From assembly GCF_937927635.1 (NCBI RefSeq), contig NZ_CALBRW010000023.1, positions 1-59,394 on the forward strand: a stretch of 59,394 bases of DNA, read 5' to 3'. Positions 35,258-43,765 of the stretch are shown in pieces. The first letter of the stretch is position 1, and the number at the start of each line of letters is the position of its first letter. Origin of the DNA: an uncultured Microbacterium sp. (GTDB lineage Bacteria > Actinomycetota > Actinomycetes > Actinomycetales > Microbacteriaceae). The notes under the pieces are model-generated. The model was not told the DNA's origin. It was given only the letters and a program-made list of their open reading frames with translations, and ran no database searches. Both the position numbers and the translations under genes were made by a program.

Positions 35258-36013
35258 TCAGAGCACGCGCGACAGGAAGTCCTGCGTGCGCGGATGCTGG
35301 GGGTTGGCCAGCACCTCGCGCGGGTCGCCCTGCTCGAGGATGTGCCCGCCGTCCATGAAGATCAGCCGGGAGCCGACCTCGCGGGCGAAGCCCATCTCGT
35401 GCGTGACCACCAGCATGGTCATGCCCTCGTCGGCCAGCTGCCGCATCACCTGCAGCACCTCGCCGACCAGCTCGGGGTCCAGCGCCGACGTGGGCTCGTC
35501 GAAGAGCATCATGTCGGGGTTCATGCACAGCGCGCGTGCGATGGCCACGCGCTGCTGCTGCCCTCCGGAGAGGTGGCTGGGATAGGCATCCGCCTTCTCG
35601 GCCAGCCCGACCCGGCCCAGCATCTCCCGCGCGACCTTCTCGGCCTCGGCCTTGCCGCGCTTCTTCACCTGTCGCTGGGCGATGGTGAGGTTGCCCAGCA
35701 CGCTCATGTGCGGGAACAGGTTGAACTGCTGGAACACCATGCCGATGCGCTGGCGCACCCGGTCGAGGTCGGTGTCCTCGTCGACGACGTCGATGCCCTC
35801 GATGAAGATGTGCCCGCCGGTGGGCTGCTCGAGCAGGTTCACCGAACGCAGCAGCGTCGACTTGCCGGAGCCCGACGGCCCGATGATGCAGACGACCTCG
35901 CCCGCCACCACCGTCAGGTCGATGCCCTTGAGCACCTCGTTGTCACCGTAGTGCTTGACCAGCCCTTGGATGTCGATCGCCGGGGCGTGGACATCGATCA
36001 GATCCGTGCTCAT
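35258..36013 (-). CDS. Polar amino-acid ABC importer ATP-binding protein
   Basis: A 251-residue ATPase of the GlnQ class. Walker A GPSGSGKS, Q-loop GMVFQQFNLFPHMSVLGN, signature LSGGQQQR, Walker B MMLFDEPTSALDPE and the switch VVTHEMGFARE are present. ATG 36013 overlaps the permease stop as ATGA; the longer frame from 36043 is not used. It serves the permease and binding protein encoded just upstream and probably imports glutamate, glutamine or a related amino acid. Confidence 0.96.
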   Translation of the reverse strand: MSTDLIDVHAPAIDIQGLVKHYGDNEVLKGIDLTVVAGEVVCIIGPSGSGKSTLLRSVNLLEQPTGGHIFIEGIDVVDEDTDLDRVRQRIGMVFQQFNLFPHMSVLGNLTIAQRQVKKRGKAEAEKVAREMLGRVGLAEKADAYPSHLSGGQQQRVAIARALCMNPDMMLFDEPTSALDPELVGEVLQVMRQLADEGMTMLVVTHEMGFAREVGSRLIFMDGGHILEQGDPREVLANPQHPRTQDFLSRVL

Positions 36014-36801
36014 CTCTCCCTCGCCATCCGCCGCTCCAGCCACGCGGTCAAGCGTGTCAGCGGAATCGTCACGACCAGATACAGGAGCGCCGCCATCACC
36101 ATCGGAGTCGCGTTCGCGTAGGTCGACAGACCGTTGCGCGCATATGTCGTCAGCTCATACGTCAGCGGCGTCGCTCCCGCGATGAAGAACAGCGACGTGT
36201 CCTTCAGCAGCAGCACGAACTCGTTGGTGAGCGGCGGGATGATGATGCGGAACCCCTGCGGGAGCACGATGAAGAACATCGTCTTCATCGACGACATGCC
36301 GAGAGACCGCGAAGCCTCCGTCTGCCCCTTCGGCACGGCCTGGATGCCGGCCCTGATGGTCTCAGCCATGTACGCGGAGGACACGACGATCAGTGCGAGC
36401 GTCGCCGCGCCGACGGGTCCACCGGGAATCTTGACCTTCAGAGCGATCGGCAGCATGAGTGCGAAGCCGAAGATCGTCATCAGCGCCGGGATGCCGCGGA
36501 AGAACTCGATCCAGATCGTCGCCGCCCAGCGGAACGGCGGGATGCTGCTGAGCTTCATCAGCGCCAGGATGATCGCGAGGATGAGGCCACCGGTGAACGA
36601 CTCGATCGTGAACAGCAGGGTGTTCTTCAACCCGACGGTGATGATGCCGGGCAGCATCTTCATCGCGACCTCGGGATTCGCGAACTGCGTTGCGACCGTC
36701 GGCCAGTCGGTGGCGAGCACCGCCCAGACGATCAGCGCGATGATCACCACATAGATGGTGTAGTGATAGACCCGTGTTCGGGTCCGCTTTCTCAAAGCCA
36801 T
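36010..36801 (-). CDS. Polar amino-acid ABC importer permease
   Basis: A 263-residue HisM/GlnP-type permease with five or six helices. The His/Glu/Gln/Arg/opine signature appears as ESFTGGLILAIILALMKLS near the first core helix, ending in FRGIPALMTIFGFALMLP, and the docking loop as QTEASRSLGMSSMKTMFFIVLPQ. A single permease gene suggests a homodimeric channel. It lies between the binding protein (19-base gap) and the ATPase (four-base overlap). Confidence 0.95.
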   Translation of the reverse strand: MALRKRTRTRVYHYTIYVVIIALIVWAVLATDWPTVATQFANPEVAMKMLPGIITVGLKNTLLFTIESFTGGLILAIILALMKLSSIPPFRWAATIWIEFFRGIPALMTIFGFALMLPIALKVKIPGGPVGAATLALIVVSSAYMAETIRAGIQAVPKGQTEASRSLGMSSMKTMFFIVLPQGFRIIIPPLTNEFVLLLKDTSLFFIAGATPLTYELTTYARNGLSTYANATPMVMAALLYLVVTIPLTRLTAWLERRMARER

Positions 36802-36820
36802 TTCTGCGTGCCTGCGCCGA

Positions 36821-37642
36821 TCAGTTGGCCGTGAAGTACTTGTCGTAGATCGTCTTGTACTCGCCGTCGTCCTTGAGCGCCTTCAGCTCCTTGTTGATGG
36901 CCTCGCGCAGTTCGGTCTTCTGCCCCTTCGCGAACGCGAAGCCGTAGCTCTCGTCCGTGTTGTACGTCTCGACGATCTTGTAGCTCTTGTCAGCCTTCTC
37001 GTGCTCGACGTTGACCGGCTGGTCCTGCAGGATCGCGTCGATCTGCCCGCCCTGAAGAGCCGGCCAGAGCACGCCGTCGTCGGAGTACTGCACGAGGTTG
37101 GCGCCCTTCGCGTGCTCCTTCGCGTAGTTCTCACCCGTGGTGCCCTGCTGCACTCCGACGTTCTTGCCCGAGAGATCGTTGATGCTCTTGATCCCCGAGT
37201 CCGCCTTCACCAGCAGCGACTGCAGCGAGTCGTAGTAGGGGTCGGAGAAGTCGATGTTCTTCTTGCGCTCGTCGGTGATCGTCATCGCGGAAGCACCCAT
37301 GTCGCACTGGCCCGCAAGCAGCGCGGCGCCGGACTGCAGAGTGTCGAAGTTCGTCACCTGGAACTGCACCTTCAGGTCGAGCTTCTTCGCGATGGCGGTG
37401 AGCAGATCGACATCGAATCCGGTGTACTGGCCGGAGCCGGTGGTCTCCTCGTACTCGAAGGGCTTGTAGGGGATGTCCGAGCAGACCGTGATCTGTCCGG
37501 ACTGCACGAGGCCGTAGTCCGGGCCCGACGCCGCCTTGCTGGGCGTGTCCGTGCCCGAGCCCGGGTCGCTGGCGCAGCCGGTGAGCGCGATGGCGGCGGC
37601 CGCGACGACAGCGAGGCCTGCGAGAAGGGGACGACGGTTCAT
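36821..37642 (-). CDS. Polar amino-acid ABC importer binding lipoprotein
   Basis: A 273-residue solute-binding family 3 lipoprotein. The lipobox is ALTGC, and the mature part has ITVCSDIPYKPFEYEE, GFDVDLLTAIAKKLDLK and GASAMTITDERKKNIDFSDPYY, the classic amino-acid binding sequence. ATG 37642 is chosen because it directly precedes the signal peptide and has TTGGAG seven bases upstream; the frame from 37693 adds a non-signal extension. It begins the three-gene operon. A structured A/T-rich leader lies upstream. Confidence 0.96.
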   Translation of the reverse strand: MNRRPLLAGLAVVAAAAIALTGCASDPGSGTDTPSKAASGPDYGLVQSGQITVCSDIPYKPFEYEETTGSGQYTGFDVDLLTAIAKKLDLKVQFQVTNFDTLQSGAALLAGQCDMGASAMTITDERKKNIDFSDPYYDSLQSLLVKADSGIKSINDLSGKNVGVQQGTTGENYAKEHAKGANLVQYSDDGVLWPALQGGQIDAILQDQPVNVEHEKADKSYKIVETYNTDESYGFAFAKGQKTELREAINKELKALKDDGEYKTIYDKYFTAN

Positions 37643-37845
37643 GGTCACTCCAATGTGACGGGCGATACGCCCGGGAACGGGTTTGGGATTCATCTTGACA
37701 TGAGGGGGCTTCGCCCACCAACGTATGGCGATGGCTCGTGATCACAGTTGAGTTTCGACTATGCACATTTGTATGAAGCACTATGGACAGAAGTCGTGAA
37801 CTCTGCTGAGTTCTGCTGATCACAACTCAGAGCCGCGGAGAGCGA
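37643..37845. promoter_or_regulatory. Regulatory region of the amino-acid ABC operon
   Basis: This gene-free stretch is unusually A/T-rich. It holds two related copies of TGATCACA (37739-37752 and 37817-37830), a perfect palindrome GAACTC-TGCT-GAGTTC (37798-37813), and two small hairpins nearer the gene (GGGCG-ATA-CGCCC at about 37659 and GGGC-TTC-GCCC at about 37706). These look like operator sites, but no regulator is identified. Confidence 0.5.
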
Positions 37846-38109
37846 TCACGTGACCGCCGCTTCGAGAGCATCCTTCAGGCGCTCCGGCGAGAGCCGCCAC
37901 TGCGCGTGGAAGCGCCCGTCGATGAGCACGACCGGGATCTTCTCCCACCACAGCTCGTACAGCGCCGGGTCGTCATTGATGGACTTCTCGACGATCTCGA
38001 GCCGCTCGGCCGCGGCATCCGGAAGCTCCGCCACGACCGCATCGACGACCTCGCTCGCGACCTCGCAGAGGTGGCAGTCCGGCTTGCCGATGAGGGTGAG
38101 CGTGGTCAC
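37846..38109 (-). CDS. Glutaredoxin-like thioredoxin-fold protein
   Basis: An 87-residue DUF836/glutaredoxin-like protein. It starts LTLIGKPDCHLCEVA with the redox pair CHLC, continues with an EIVEKSINDDPALYELW helix and a cis-Pro segment KIPVVLIDGRF. Members are widespread in actinobacteria and presumably reduce or sense small disulfides. GTG 38109 overlaps the rhodanese stop as GTGA, so these two sulfur-handling proteins are made together. Confidence 0.93.
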   Translation of the reverse strand: MTTLTLIGKPDCHLCEVASEVVDAVVAELPDAAAERLEIVEKSINDDPALYELWWEKIPVVLIDGRFHAQWRLSPERLKDALEAAVT

Positions 38110-38399
38110 TTCTCCACCGGATGCCCCTGCGCGATCCACTCGCTGGTGCCGCCCTCCACGTTGGTGGCGTCGTACCCCTGCGACTCCAGGGCTCGCACCG
38201 CGCGGGACGAACGACCGCCACCGTGGCAGATCACGTCGAAGGCCTCGTTCGGAAGCTCCTCGAGGCGGTCGACCAGTTCCGACATGGGGATGCTGATCGC
38301 CCCGGGAACGTGACCGGACGCGTACTCGTCGGGCTCGCGCACGTCGATGAGGGGCACACCGTGACGGGCGGCGAGCTGGGCGACGTCGATGGACTTCAT
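38106..38399 (-). CDS. Single-domain rhodanese
   Basis: A 97-residue sulfurtransferase domain. IDVREPDEYASGHVPGA and the active-site loop ICHGGGRSS with its catalytic Cys are intact; the loop has six residues as in thiosulfate:cyanide sulfurtransferases. It could deliver sulfane sulfur to the neighbouring thioredoxin-like protein; this partnership is inferred from the overlap. A short repeat lies 53 bases upstream. Confidence 0.95.
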   Translation of the reverse strand: MKSIDVAQLAARHGVPLIDVREPDEYASGHVPGAISIPMSELVDRLEELPNEAFDVICHGGGRSSRAVRALESQGYDATNVEGGTSEWIAQGHPVEK

Positions 38400-38451
38400 G
38401 GTCTTCCTTCACTGATCGAGCACGTCGGGGGCGGCGGCCAGACGCCAAGCG

Positions 38452-38474
38452 CCCCCTTCGACCGGCTCAGGGAC
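38452..38474. repeat. Short CGGCTCAGGGACCA repeat
   Basis: CCCCCTTCGACCGGCTCAGG belongs to the family at 12960, 14963, 31036 and 56002. It sits between two genes transcribed in the same direction, bS22 and the rhodanese. Confidence 0.65.
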
Positions 38475-38502
38475 CAGTGAGGAGGCGCTCGTGTCGTGCC
38501 GC

Positions 38503-38601
38503 TTACTTCTTGTTGCGGCGCTGGTGGCGAGTCTTGCGAAGCAGCTTGCGGTGCTTCTTCTTCGCCATGCGCTTGCGGCGCTTCTTGATGACTGAACCCA
38601 C
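38503..38601 (-). CDS. Ribosomal small-subunit peptide bS22 (AURKAIP1/COX24 domain)
   Basis: A 32-residue, almost wholly basic peptide: it starts GSVIKKRRKRMAKKKHRK and ends in RHQRRNKK. It is the actinobacterial bS22 peptide that lies in the small ribosomal subunit near the decoding region. GTG 38601 has GAGG five bases upstream. A strong extended -10 promoter lies 80 bases before it. It is easily missed because of its length. Confidence 0.95.
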   Translation of the reverse strand: MGSVIKKRRKRMAKKKHRKLLRKTRHQRRNKK

Positions 38602-38677
38602 GGAAACCTCACTAAGTCAGGGGCTGGATGCCACGAAGGCGGGCACCCGGGTACGGGCACGGAAAATGCCTCAGACG

Positions 38678-38686
38678 ATTCTAGCA
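38678..38686 (-). promoter_or_regulatory. Extended -10 promoter of bS22
   Basis: TGC-TAGAAT on the minus strand (38678-38686) is an extended -10 element. No good -35 box lies at the usual distance. The leader would be about 70 bases. Confidence 0.6.
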
Positions 38687-38748
38687 AACGGTGAACCCGC
38701 GCCCGAACCGCACCGGACCATCCTACGTCCGCTCGAGGGCGGCCTCGT

Positions 38749-38940
38749 TCACCCGGCGTCGGCGATGGGGCGCCGCAGCGCCTCGACCACAGCCGACTCG
38801 GGGACGCGGTAGCTGCGGCCGAACCGGATCGCCGGCAGGTCGCCGGCGTGCACCAGCCGGTACACGGTCATCTTCGACACGCGCATGAGCTCGGCGACCT
38901 CGGCCACCGTCAGGAACTTGACGTCTTGAACATCGGGCAT
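38749..38940 (-). CDS. BldC-like excisionase-family DNA-binding protein
   Basis: A 63-residue MerR-like helix-turn-helix protein. FLTVAEVAELMRVSKMTVYR is followed by a wing, GDLPAIRFGRSYRVP, closely resembling BldC, which controls development in streptomycetes and binds direct repeats cooperatively. The role in a non-sporulating host is unknown. ATG 38940 is chosen from GGGG eight bases upstream. It has its own promoter and lies upstream of bS22. Confidence 0.93.
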   Translation of the reverse strand: MPDVQDVKFLTVAEVAELMRVSKMTVYRLVHAGDLPAIRFGRSYRVPESAVVEALRRPIADAG

Positions 38941-38967
38941 CCCACGTACCCCTTTCTGCTGATGCAC

Positions 38968-38997
38968 AGCATATGGGGTAGCTGTGACGGCTGTAAA
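38968..38997 (-). promoter_or_regulatory. Promoter of the BldC-like gene
   Basis: TTTACA (38992-38997), 18 bp and TATGCT (38968-38973) on the minus strand. Direct GCTGTGA repeats overlap the spacer and -35 region, possibly for autoregulation by the BldC-like protein. Confidence 0.6.
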
Positions 38998-39030
38998 CCG
39001 CTGTGATGGAAGTGATTCGTGTGAAACGCG

Positions 39031-39447
39031 TCAACTGCCGAGCCGCTTGAACGCACTGGTCACGACATGCTTCGCCGACGCCGCGGCCCTGCCCACGACC
39101 TCCGCCGCATGCGCGGCGCCGTCGGGCAGCGGCACGACCGGATAGTCGATGTCGGGCGCCTGATCGCCGTAGGCATCCATCAGGAAGGGGACGAGCCAGT
39201 CGTCCACGACCTCCAGCGGCGCGACCGCCAGGCTGTAGAAGCGACGCTGCCCCTCCTCGCGCACAGTGACCAGCTCGGACTCGCGCAGCACCTTCAGGTG
39301 CTTGGACACGGTGGGCTGGCTGACCCCCAGCTCGCTGACGATCTCCGTGACGCTGGTGCCGGCATCGCCGTCGGCGGAACGGCTCAGCAGCAGCTGGAGG
39401 ATGTCGCGCCTCGTGCCGTCCGCGATCACGTCGAAGATGTCGGTCAT
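39031..39447 (-). CDS. ArsR-family winged-helix regulator
   Basis: A 138-residue regulator. The DNA-binding domain reads GTRRDILQLLLS, then VTEIVSELGVSQPTVSKHLK and a wing VREEGQRRFYSL. There are no cysteine metal-site motifs, so metal sensing is doubtful; a C-terminal helix near 110-138 may dimerise. The open frame to 41361 is a shadow; ATG 39447 has the -10 box TACCCT (39454-39459) six bases upstream. It diverges from ktrB and may regulate potassium uptake, which is speculative. Confidence 0.93.
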   Translation of the reverse strand: MTDIFDVIADGTRRDILQLLLSRSADGDAGTSVTEIVSELGVSQPTVSKHLKVLRESELVTVREEGQRRFYSLAVAPLEVVDDWLVPFLMDAYGDQAPDIDYPVVPLPDGAAHAAEVVGRAAASAKHVVTSAFKRLGS

Positions 39448-39567
39448 GCCCTCAGGGTAGTCGCCGAGTGCCTGCTCTCCTAGCCTGGGCCGTGTCGTCC
39501 GGGCCCTCCGGAGTACCATGTGCAAGGCTCGGCGAAGGTCGTCGCGCGCGCGAGTGAAGGGGGATCG

Positions 39568-40998
39568 ATGTCGGGCATCCTGTCGGCATCCTCTCCTCGA
39601 GGCGGACTCAAGGCCGCGGCGCGACGGGTGCGGCACATCATCACGGCGTCGCCCTCGCGCTTCGCGATCGTCATCTTCGCGGCCCTCATCCTGCTCTTCA
39701 CCGCGCTGCTCTCGCTGCCGATCTCGTCGGCGTCCCGGACGATCACGCGGCTCAGCGATGCGCTGTTCACCGCAGTCTCCACGATCTGCGTCACCGGGCT
39801 CTCCACCGTGGACATGAGCACGCACTGGTCGGGCTTCGGCCAGGTGGTCATCTTCATCGGCGTGAACATCGGCGGACTGGGCGTGCTGACCCTGGCCTCG
39901 CTGATGGGTCTGGCCATCTCGAAGCGACTGGGACTGAGCGCCAAGCTGATGGCCGCCGGCGACACCAACCCGCTGCGCGCGCACGGCGGGCCGGTCAATG
40001 AGAGTCAGACCGTGCGGCTCGGCGAGGTCGGCAAGCTGCTGACCACCGTGGCGCTCTCGGCGCTGATCATCGAGGGCGGCCTGGCCGTGCTCCTCTACCC
40101 GTCGCTGATCATGACCGGCGTGAGCCCCGTCTCCGCGCTGTGGGAGGCGCCGTACTTCGCGGCCATGTCGTTCACCAACACCGGATTCGCCCCCAATGCC
40201 GGCGGCGTGGCGGCGTTCGGCGACGACTACCTGGTGCTCATCCTGCTGATGGCGGGCGTGTTCCTCGGCAGCATCGGCTTCCCGGTGATCTACTCGCTGG
40301 CGAAGCACGTCTGGCACTTCAAGCGCTGGTCGCTGCACTCCAAGCTGACCCTGGTGACGACTGTGCTGCTGTTCTTCGCGGGCGCCGCCGTCTTCCTCCT
40401 GCTGGAGTACGACAACCCGCGCACCTTCGGATCGATGGATGTCGTGGACACCACCGTCCAGGCCTTCTTCCTCTCCGCGATGACACGCTCCGGCGGGTTC
40501 AACGTGATCGACATGTCCGATCTGAACGGGTCGTCCATGCTCGTGGCGTGCATGCTCATGTTCGTCGGCGGCGGCTCGGCATCCACCGCCGGCGGCATCA
40601 AGGTGACCACGCTCGCGGTGCTGGCGATCGCGGTGTGGTCGGAGGCGAAGGGCCGCCAGTCCGTGGAGGCGTTCGGGCGTCGCATCCCCTCCGACGTGCA
40701 GCGCGTGGCCCTCTCGGTCGTCGCTTGGGGTGCCACCATCGTGGCCATCTCCACCATCGCGATCACGCAGATCACGAAACTGCCGGTGGTGGATGTGCTC
40801 TTCGACGTGATCTCCGCGTTCGGCACCGTCGGTCTCAGCTCGGGCGTCACCGAGGCGCTGCCGGACGCCGGGTCCTACGTGCTGGCGGCGACCATCTTCA
40901 TGGGGCGCGTTGGTACAGTGACTCTCGCCGCGGCGGTCGCCGCGACATCCCGTTCGCAGCTGTACTCGCTGCCCGTGGAAAGGCCGATCGTTGGTTGA
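39568..40998 (+). CDS. ktrB: Potassium uptake channel subunit KtrB/TrkH
   Basis: A 476-residue potassium translocator with four M-P-M repeats. The selectivity-filter segments are TGL (76-78), NTGF (204-207), SGGF (308-311) and TVGL (near 428), each with the critical glycine. A gating-loop glycine-serine stretch, GGGSASTAGGIK, follows the third pore. ATG 39568 has GAAGGGGGATCG upstream; a -10 box TACCAT lies at 39514. It is followed by ktrA, its regulatory ring protein, in an overlapping unit. Confidence 0.95.
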   Translation: MSGILSASSPRGGLKAAARRVRHIITASPSRFAIVIFAALILLFTALLSLPISSASRTITRLSDALFTAVSTICVTGLSTVDMSTHWSGFGQVVIFIGVNIGGLGVLTLASLMGLAISKRLGLSAKLMAAGDTNPLRAHGGPVNESQTVRLGEVGKLLTTVALSALIIEGGLAVLLYPSLIMTGVSPVSALWEAPYFAAMSFTNTGFAPNAGGVAAFGDDYLVLILLMAGVFLGSIGFPVIYSLAKHVWHFKRWSLHSKLTLVTTVLLFFAGAAVFLLLEYDNPRTFGSMDVVDTTVQAFFLSAMTRSGGFNVIDMSDLNGSSMLVACMLMFVGGGSASTAGGIKVTTLAVLAIAVWSEAKGRQSVEAFGRRIPSDVQRVALSVVAWGATIVAISTIAITQITKLPVVDVLFDVISAFGTVGLSSGVTEALPDAGSYVLAATIFMGRVGTVTLAAAVAATSRSQLYSLPVERPIVG

Positions 40999-41662
40999 CA
41001 TGGTTCGCGGCGACGCGCCGGTGCTCGTGATCGGCCTGGGGCGCTTCGGCGCCGCCTGCGCGGGCGAGCTGGACAGGCTCGACCGGGAGGTGCTCGCGAT
41101 CGACGAGGACCTCACCCTCGTGCAGAAGTGGTCCGAGCGCGTCACGCACACCGTGCAGGCGGATGCCCGCAACATGGACGCGCTGCGCCAGATCGGGGCA
41201 CAGGACTTCCAGGTCGCGGTCGTGGCCGTCGGCTCCCTCATCGAGGCATCCGTTCTCATCACGGCCAACCTCGTCGATCTGAAGGTGCCGCAGATCTGGG
41301 CCAAGGCCGTCTCGCAGTCGCACGGCAAGATCCTCGCCCGCGTGGGCGCCAACCACGTCATCTACCCCGAGCGCGAGGCCGGCGAGCGCGTCGCCCACCT
41401 CGTGAGCGGACGGATGCTGGACTTCATCCGGTTCGACGACGACTTCGTGCTGGCCAAGATGTACCCGCCCAAGTTCATCCGCGGCGTGAAGCTGAACGAG
41501 TCCGGCGTGCGGACCAAGTACAAGGTCACCGTGGTGGGCGTGAAGAGCCCGGGCAAGCCGTTCCGCTACGCGGAGGCGGACACAGTGGTCACCAACCACG
41601 ACCTCATCATCGTGTCCGGGACGAACAGCGACATCGAGCGGTTCTCCGGCCTGGACCGCTGA
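40991..41662 (+). CDS. ktrA: Potassium uptake regulatory subunit KtrA/TrkA
   Basis: A 223-residue RCK protein. The nucleotide-binding Rossmann motif is VLVIGLGRFGAACAGEL, with an acidic ribose residue in AIDED; an RCK-C domain from about 140 binds a second ligand. Eight copies form the ring that gates KtrB. TTG 40991 is chosen over ATG 41000 because GGAAAGG lies seven bases upstream and the family starts MVE or MVD. The start overlaps the ktrB stop by eight bases. Confidence 0.95.
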   Translation: MVDMVRGDAPVLVIGLGRFGAACAGELDRLDREVLAIDEDLTLVQKWSERVTHTVQADARNMDALRQIGAQDFQVAVVAVGSLIEASVLITANLVDLKVPQIWAKAVSQSHGKILARVGANHVIYPEREAGERVAHLVSGRMLDFIRFDDDFVLAKMYPPKFIRGVKLNESGVRTKYKVTVVGVKSPGKPFRYAEADTVVTNHDLIIVSGTNSDIERFSGLDR

Positions 41663-41755
41663 AAACCTGAAAGTCGGTTCACATTATCGCCTCCGGGCGT
41701 TAGAGTCGTGCTCAGCACGCGGCACCGTGGCCGCGTCCCGCACGAAGGACCCCGC

Positions 41756-42826
41756 ATGAGCACTCCCGAAAGCACCCTGTTCGACGGGATCACCTCCCGT
41801 GTCATCACCACGTCGCGACTGGCGACGCAGATCCTCGAACGCGTCGGCGACGACCAGGCGGCTCCTCCGCGGCGCACCGTCGTGCTCGTGCACGGGAACG
41901 TGTCGTCGGCACTGTTCTGGCAGGAGGTCATGCTGGGCCTCCCGGCGTCCCTGCGCGTGATCGCGGTCGACCTGCGGGGGTTCGGCGGCAGCGGATCGCA
42001 GCCGGTCGACGCCACCCGGGGTCTGCGTGACTACAGCGACGACATCGCCGAGCTGCTCTCGGAGCTCGGCGTCGTCTCGGCGCACCTGGTCGGCTGGTCG
42101 ATGGGCGGCGGCATCGTGATGCAGTACGCGCTCGATAACCGGGTCGAGAGCCTCACCCTGCAGGCGCCGGTGTCGCCGTACGGGTTCGGCGGGACCCGTC
42201 GCGACGGCTCGCGGCTGACCGACGACGATGCCGGATGCGGTGGCGGCGGCGCCAACCCCGACTTCGTGCAGCGCCTGCAGGACGACGACACCACGGCCGA
42301 CGCGCACACCTCGCCGCGCAGCGTGTTCCGCTCCAGCTACGTGTCCGCGGGATACTCGTCCCCGCACGAGGACGTGTGGGTGGCATCCATGCTGAGCACG
42401 TCCACGGCGGCCGGGAACTACCCCGGCGACGCTGTCGCGAGCGAGAACTGGCCCGGGTTCGCGGCGGGCGCGAGCGGCGTGCTGAACACCATGGCGCCGC
42501 AGTACTTCAACGTGGCCGGCATCGTCGATCTCGACGAGAAGCCGCCCGTGCTGTGGGTGCACGGCACGGCGGATGCCATCGTCTCGGACACCTCGTTCTT
42601 CCATCTCAACCACCTGGGTGTGCTGGGGATCATCCCCGGCTGGCCCGGTGCCGACGCCGCTCCCTCGCAGGAGATGGTCTCTCAGACCCGCGACGTGCTG
42701 GATGCCTACGCGGCGGACGGTGGGAAGGTGACCGAGCTGAACTGGGAGGGCGTCGGCCATGCCCCTCATCTGGAGCGTCCGAAGGAGTTCTGCGCGGCGC
42801 TGGTGGCGCACATCGAGAGCGTCTGA
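41756..42826 (+). CDS. Alpha/beta hydrolase
   Basis: A 356-residue hydrolase. Oxyanion region VVLVHGNVSSALFW, nucleophile elbow LVGWSMGGG, acidic region VLWVHGTADAIVSD and the terminal catalytic His in EGVGHAPHLERP are all present. A cap of about 150 residues after the nucleophile contains a flexible DDDAGCGGGGANPDF loop. Substrate unknown. ATG 41756 has GAAGGA upstream; the -10 candidate TAGAGT lies at 41701. It ends at a perfect hairpin shared with proC. Confidence 0.92.
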   Translation: MSTPESTLFDGITSRVITTSRLATQILERVGDDQAAPPRRTVVLVHGNVSSALFWQEVMLGLPASLRVIAVDLRGFGGSGSQPVDATRGLRDYSDDIAELLSELGVVSAHLVGWSMGGGIVMQYALDNRVESLTLQAPVSPYGFGGTRRDGSRLTDDDAGCGGGGANPDFVQRLQDDDTTADAHTSPRSVFRSSYVSAGYSSPHEDVWVASMLSTSTAAGNYPGDAVASENWPGFAAGASGVLNTMAPQYFNVAGIVDLDEKPPVLWVHGTADAIVSDTSFFHLNHLGVLGIIPGWPGADAAPSQEMVSQTRDVLDAYAADGGKVTELNWEGVGHAPHLERPKEFCAALVAHIESV

Positions 42827-42846
42827 GCGCGGCATCCTGGGATCCG

Positions 42847-42876
42847 GCAGCCGGCGCCCGCTCACGCGCCGGCTGC
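42847..42876. terminator. Bidirectional hairpin terminator
   Basis: GCAGCCGGCGC (42847-42857) and GCGCCGGCTGC (42866-42876) form an 11-bp perfect stem. It lies between convergent genes and includes the proC stop codon in its loop. Confidence 0.75.
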
Positions 42877-43701
42877 GAGCTCCTTCGCACGCGCGAGCGC
42901 GGCAGCGGTCGCCCGGGCGAACATGTCGTCGAGATGCGCGTCCTGCATCACGGCGATGGCGCGCTCCGTGGTGCCCTTGGGGCTGGTCACGCGGCGGCGC
43001 AGCTCGGCAGGATCCTCGCCGGATGCCGCAAGCAGCTCGGCCGCGCCGATGAAGGTCTGCTCGGCCATGAGCCGGGCGTCGGCATCCGAGAATCCCATCC
43101 CGGATGCCGCCTTCGTGAGCTCCTCGATGAGCAGGAACACGTAGGCGGGGCCGGAGCCCGAGACGGTGGAGAGCGGGTCGATCTGCGACTCGGGCACCTC
43201 GATGACCGCACCGACGGTCTCGAACAGGGCGCGCACGATCGCCATGTCCTCGGGGGTCGCGGAGGCACCGGCTGCGATTCCGGTGACCGCCCGGCCGACC
43301 GTCGCGGGGGTGTTCGGCATGGAGCGGATGCTGTGCACGCCCGCACCCAGAGCATCCGCGAAGGTGTCCAGCGTGACGCCGGCGGCGATGCTGACGACGA
43401 TGGCGTCCTCGCGCAGCACGGGGGCGATCTGCCGCAGCAGGTCTGGCACCATCACGGGCTTGACGCCCACGATGACGATGCGGGCCTTCGATGCGGCATC
43501 CGTGTTGCCGTCCGGGTTCTCCCCCAGCGCGACGCTGGTGACGCCGGCGAGGGATGCCAGGGCGTCCGCCTTCTCCCTGGTGCGGTTCGTGGCGACGATG
43601 CCGCCGTCCACCGGCACACCCGAGGCGACCACGCCCTGCAGGATCGCTCCTCCCATCGAACCGGCACCGAGGAACGCGAGAGAGGGAAGCGAATCGACCA
43701 T
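42862..43701 (-). CDS. proC: Pyrroline-5-carboxylate reductase
   Basis: A 279-residue enzyme for the last step of proline synthesis. The NAD(P)H loop is LAFLGAGSMGGAILQG, and the C-terminal dimer domain has the ProC signature in STVSGSGPAYVFLLIEEL and RRRVTSPKGTTERAIAVM. A -10 box TAGGAT (43708-43713) ends six bases from the ATG, implying a leaderless mRNA. It is a single-gene unit, divergent from the CDF gene. Confidence 0.97.
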   Translation of the reverse strand: MVDSLPSLAFLGAGSMGGAILQGVVASGVPVDGGIVATNRTREKADALASLAGVTSVALGENPDGNTDAASKARIVIVGVKPVMVPDLLRQIAPVLREDAIVVSIAAGVTLDTFADALGAGVHSIRSMPNTPATVGRAVTGIAAGASATPEDMAIVRALFETVGAVIEVPESQIDPLSTVSGSGPAYVFLLIEELTKAASGMGFSDADARLMAEQTFIGAAELLAASGEDPAELRRRVTSPKGTTERAIAVMQDAHLDDMFARATAAALARAKELAAGA

Positions 43702-43753
43702 GCCGCCATCCTACGAGCCGCGAGGTCTCCTCTGGATGTGCGGATGCGAGCCC

Positions 43754-43759
43754 TAGACT
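43754..43759 (+). promoter_or_regulatory. -10 element TAGACT of the CDF gene
   Basis: TAGACT ends six bases before ATG 43766. The opposing proC -10 box lies 40 bases to the left. Confidence 0.5.
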
Positions 43760-43765
43760 CGTGGC

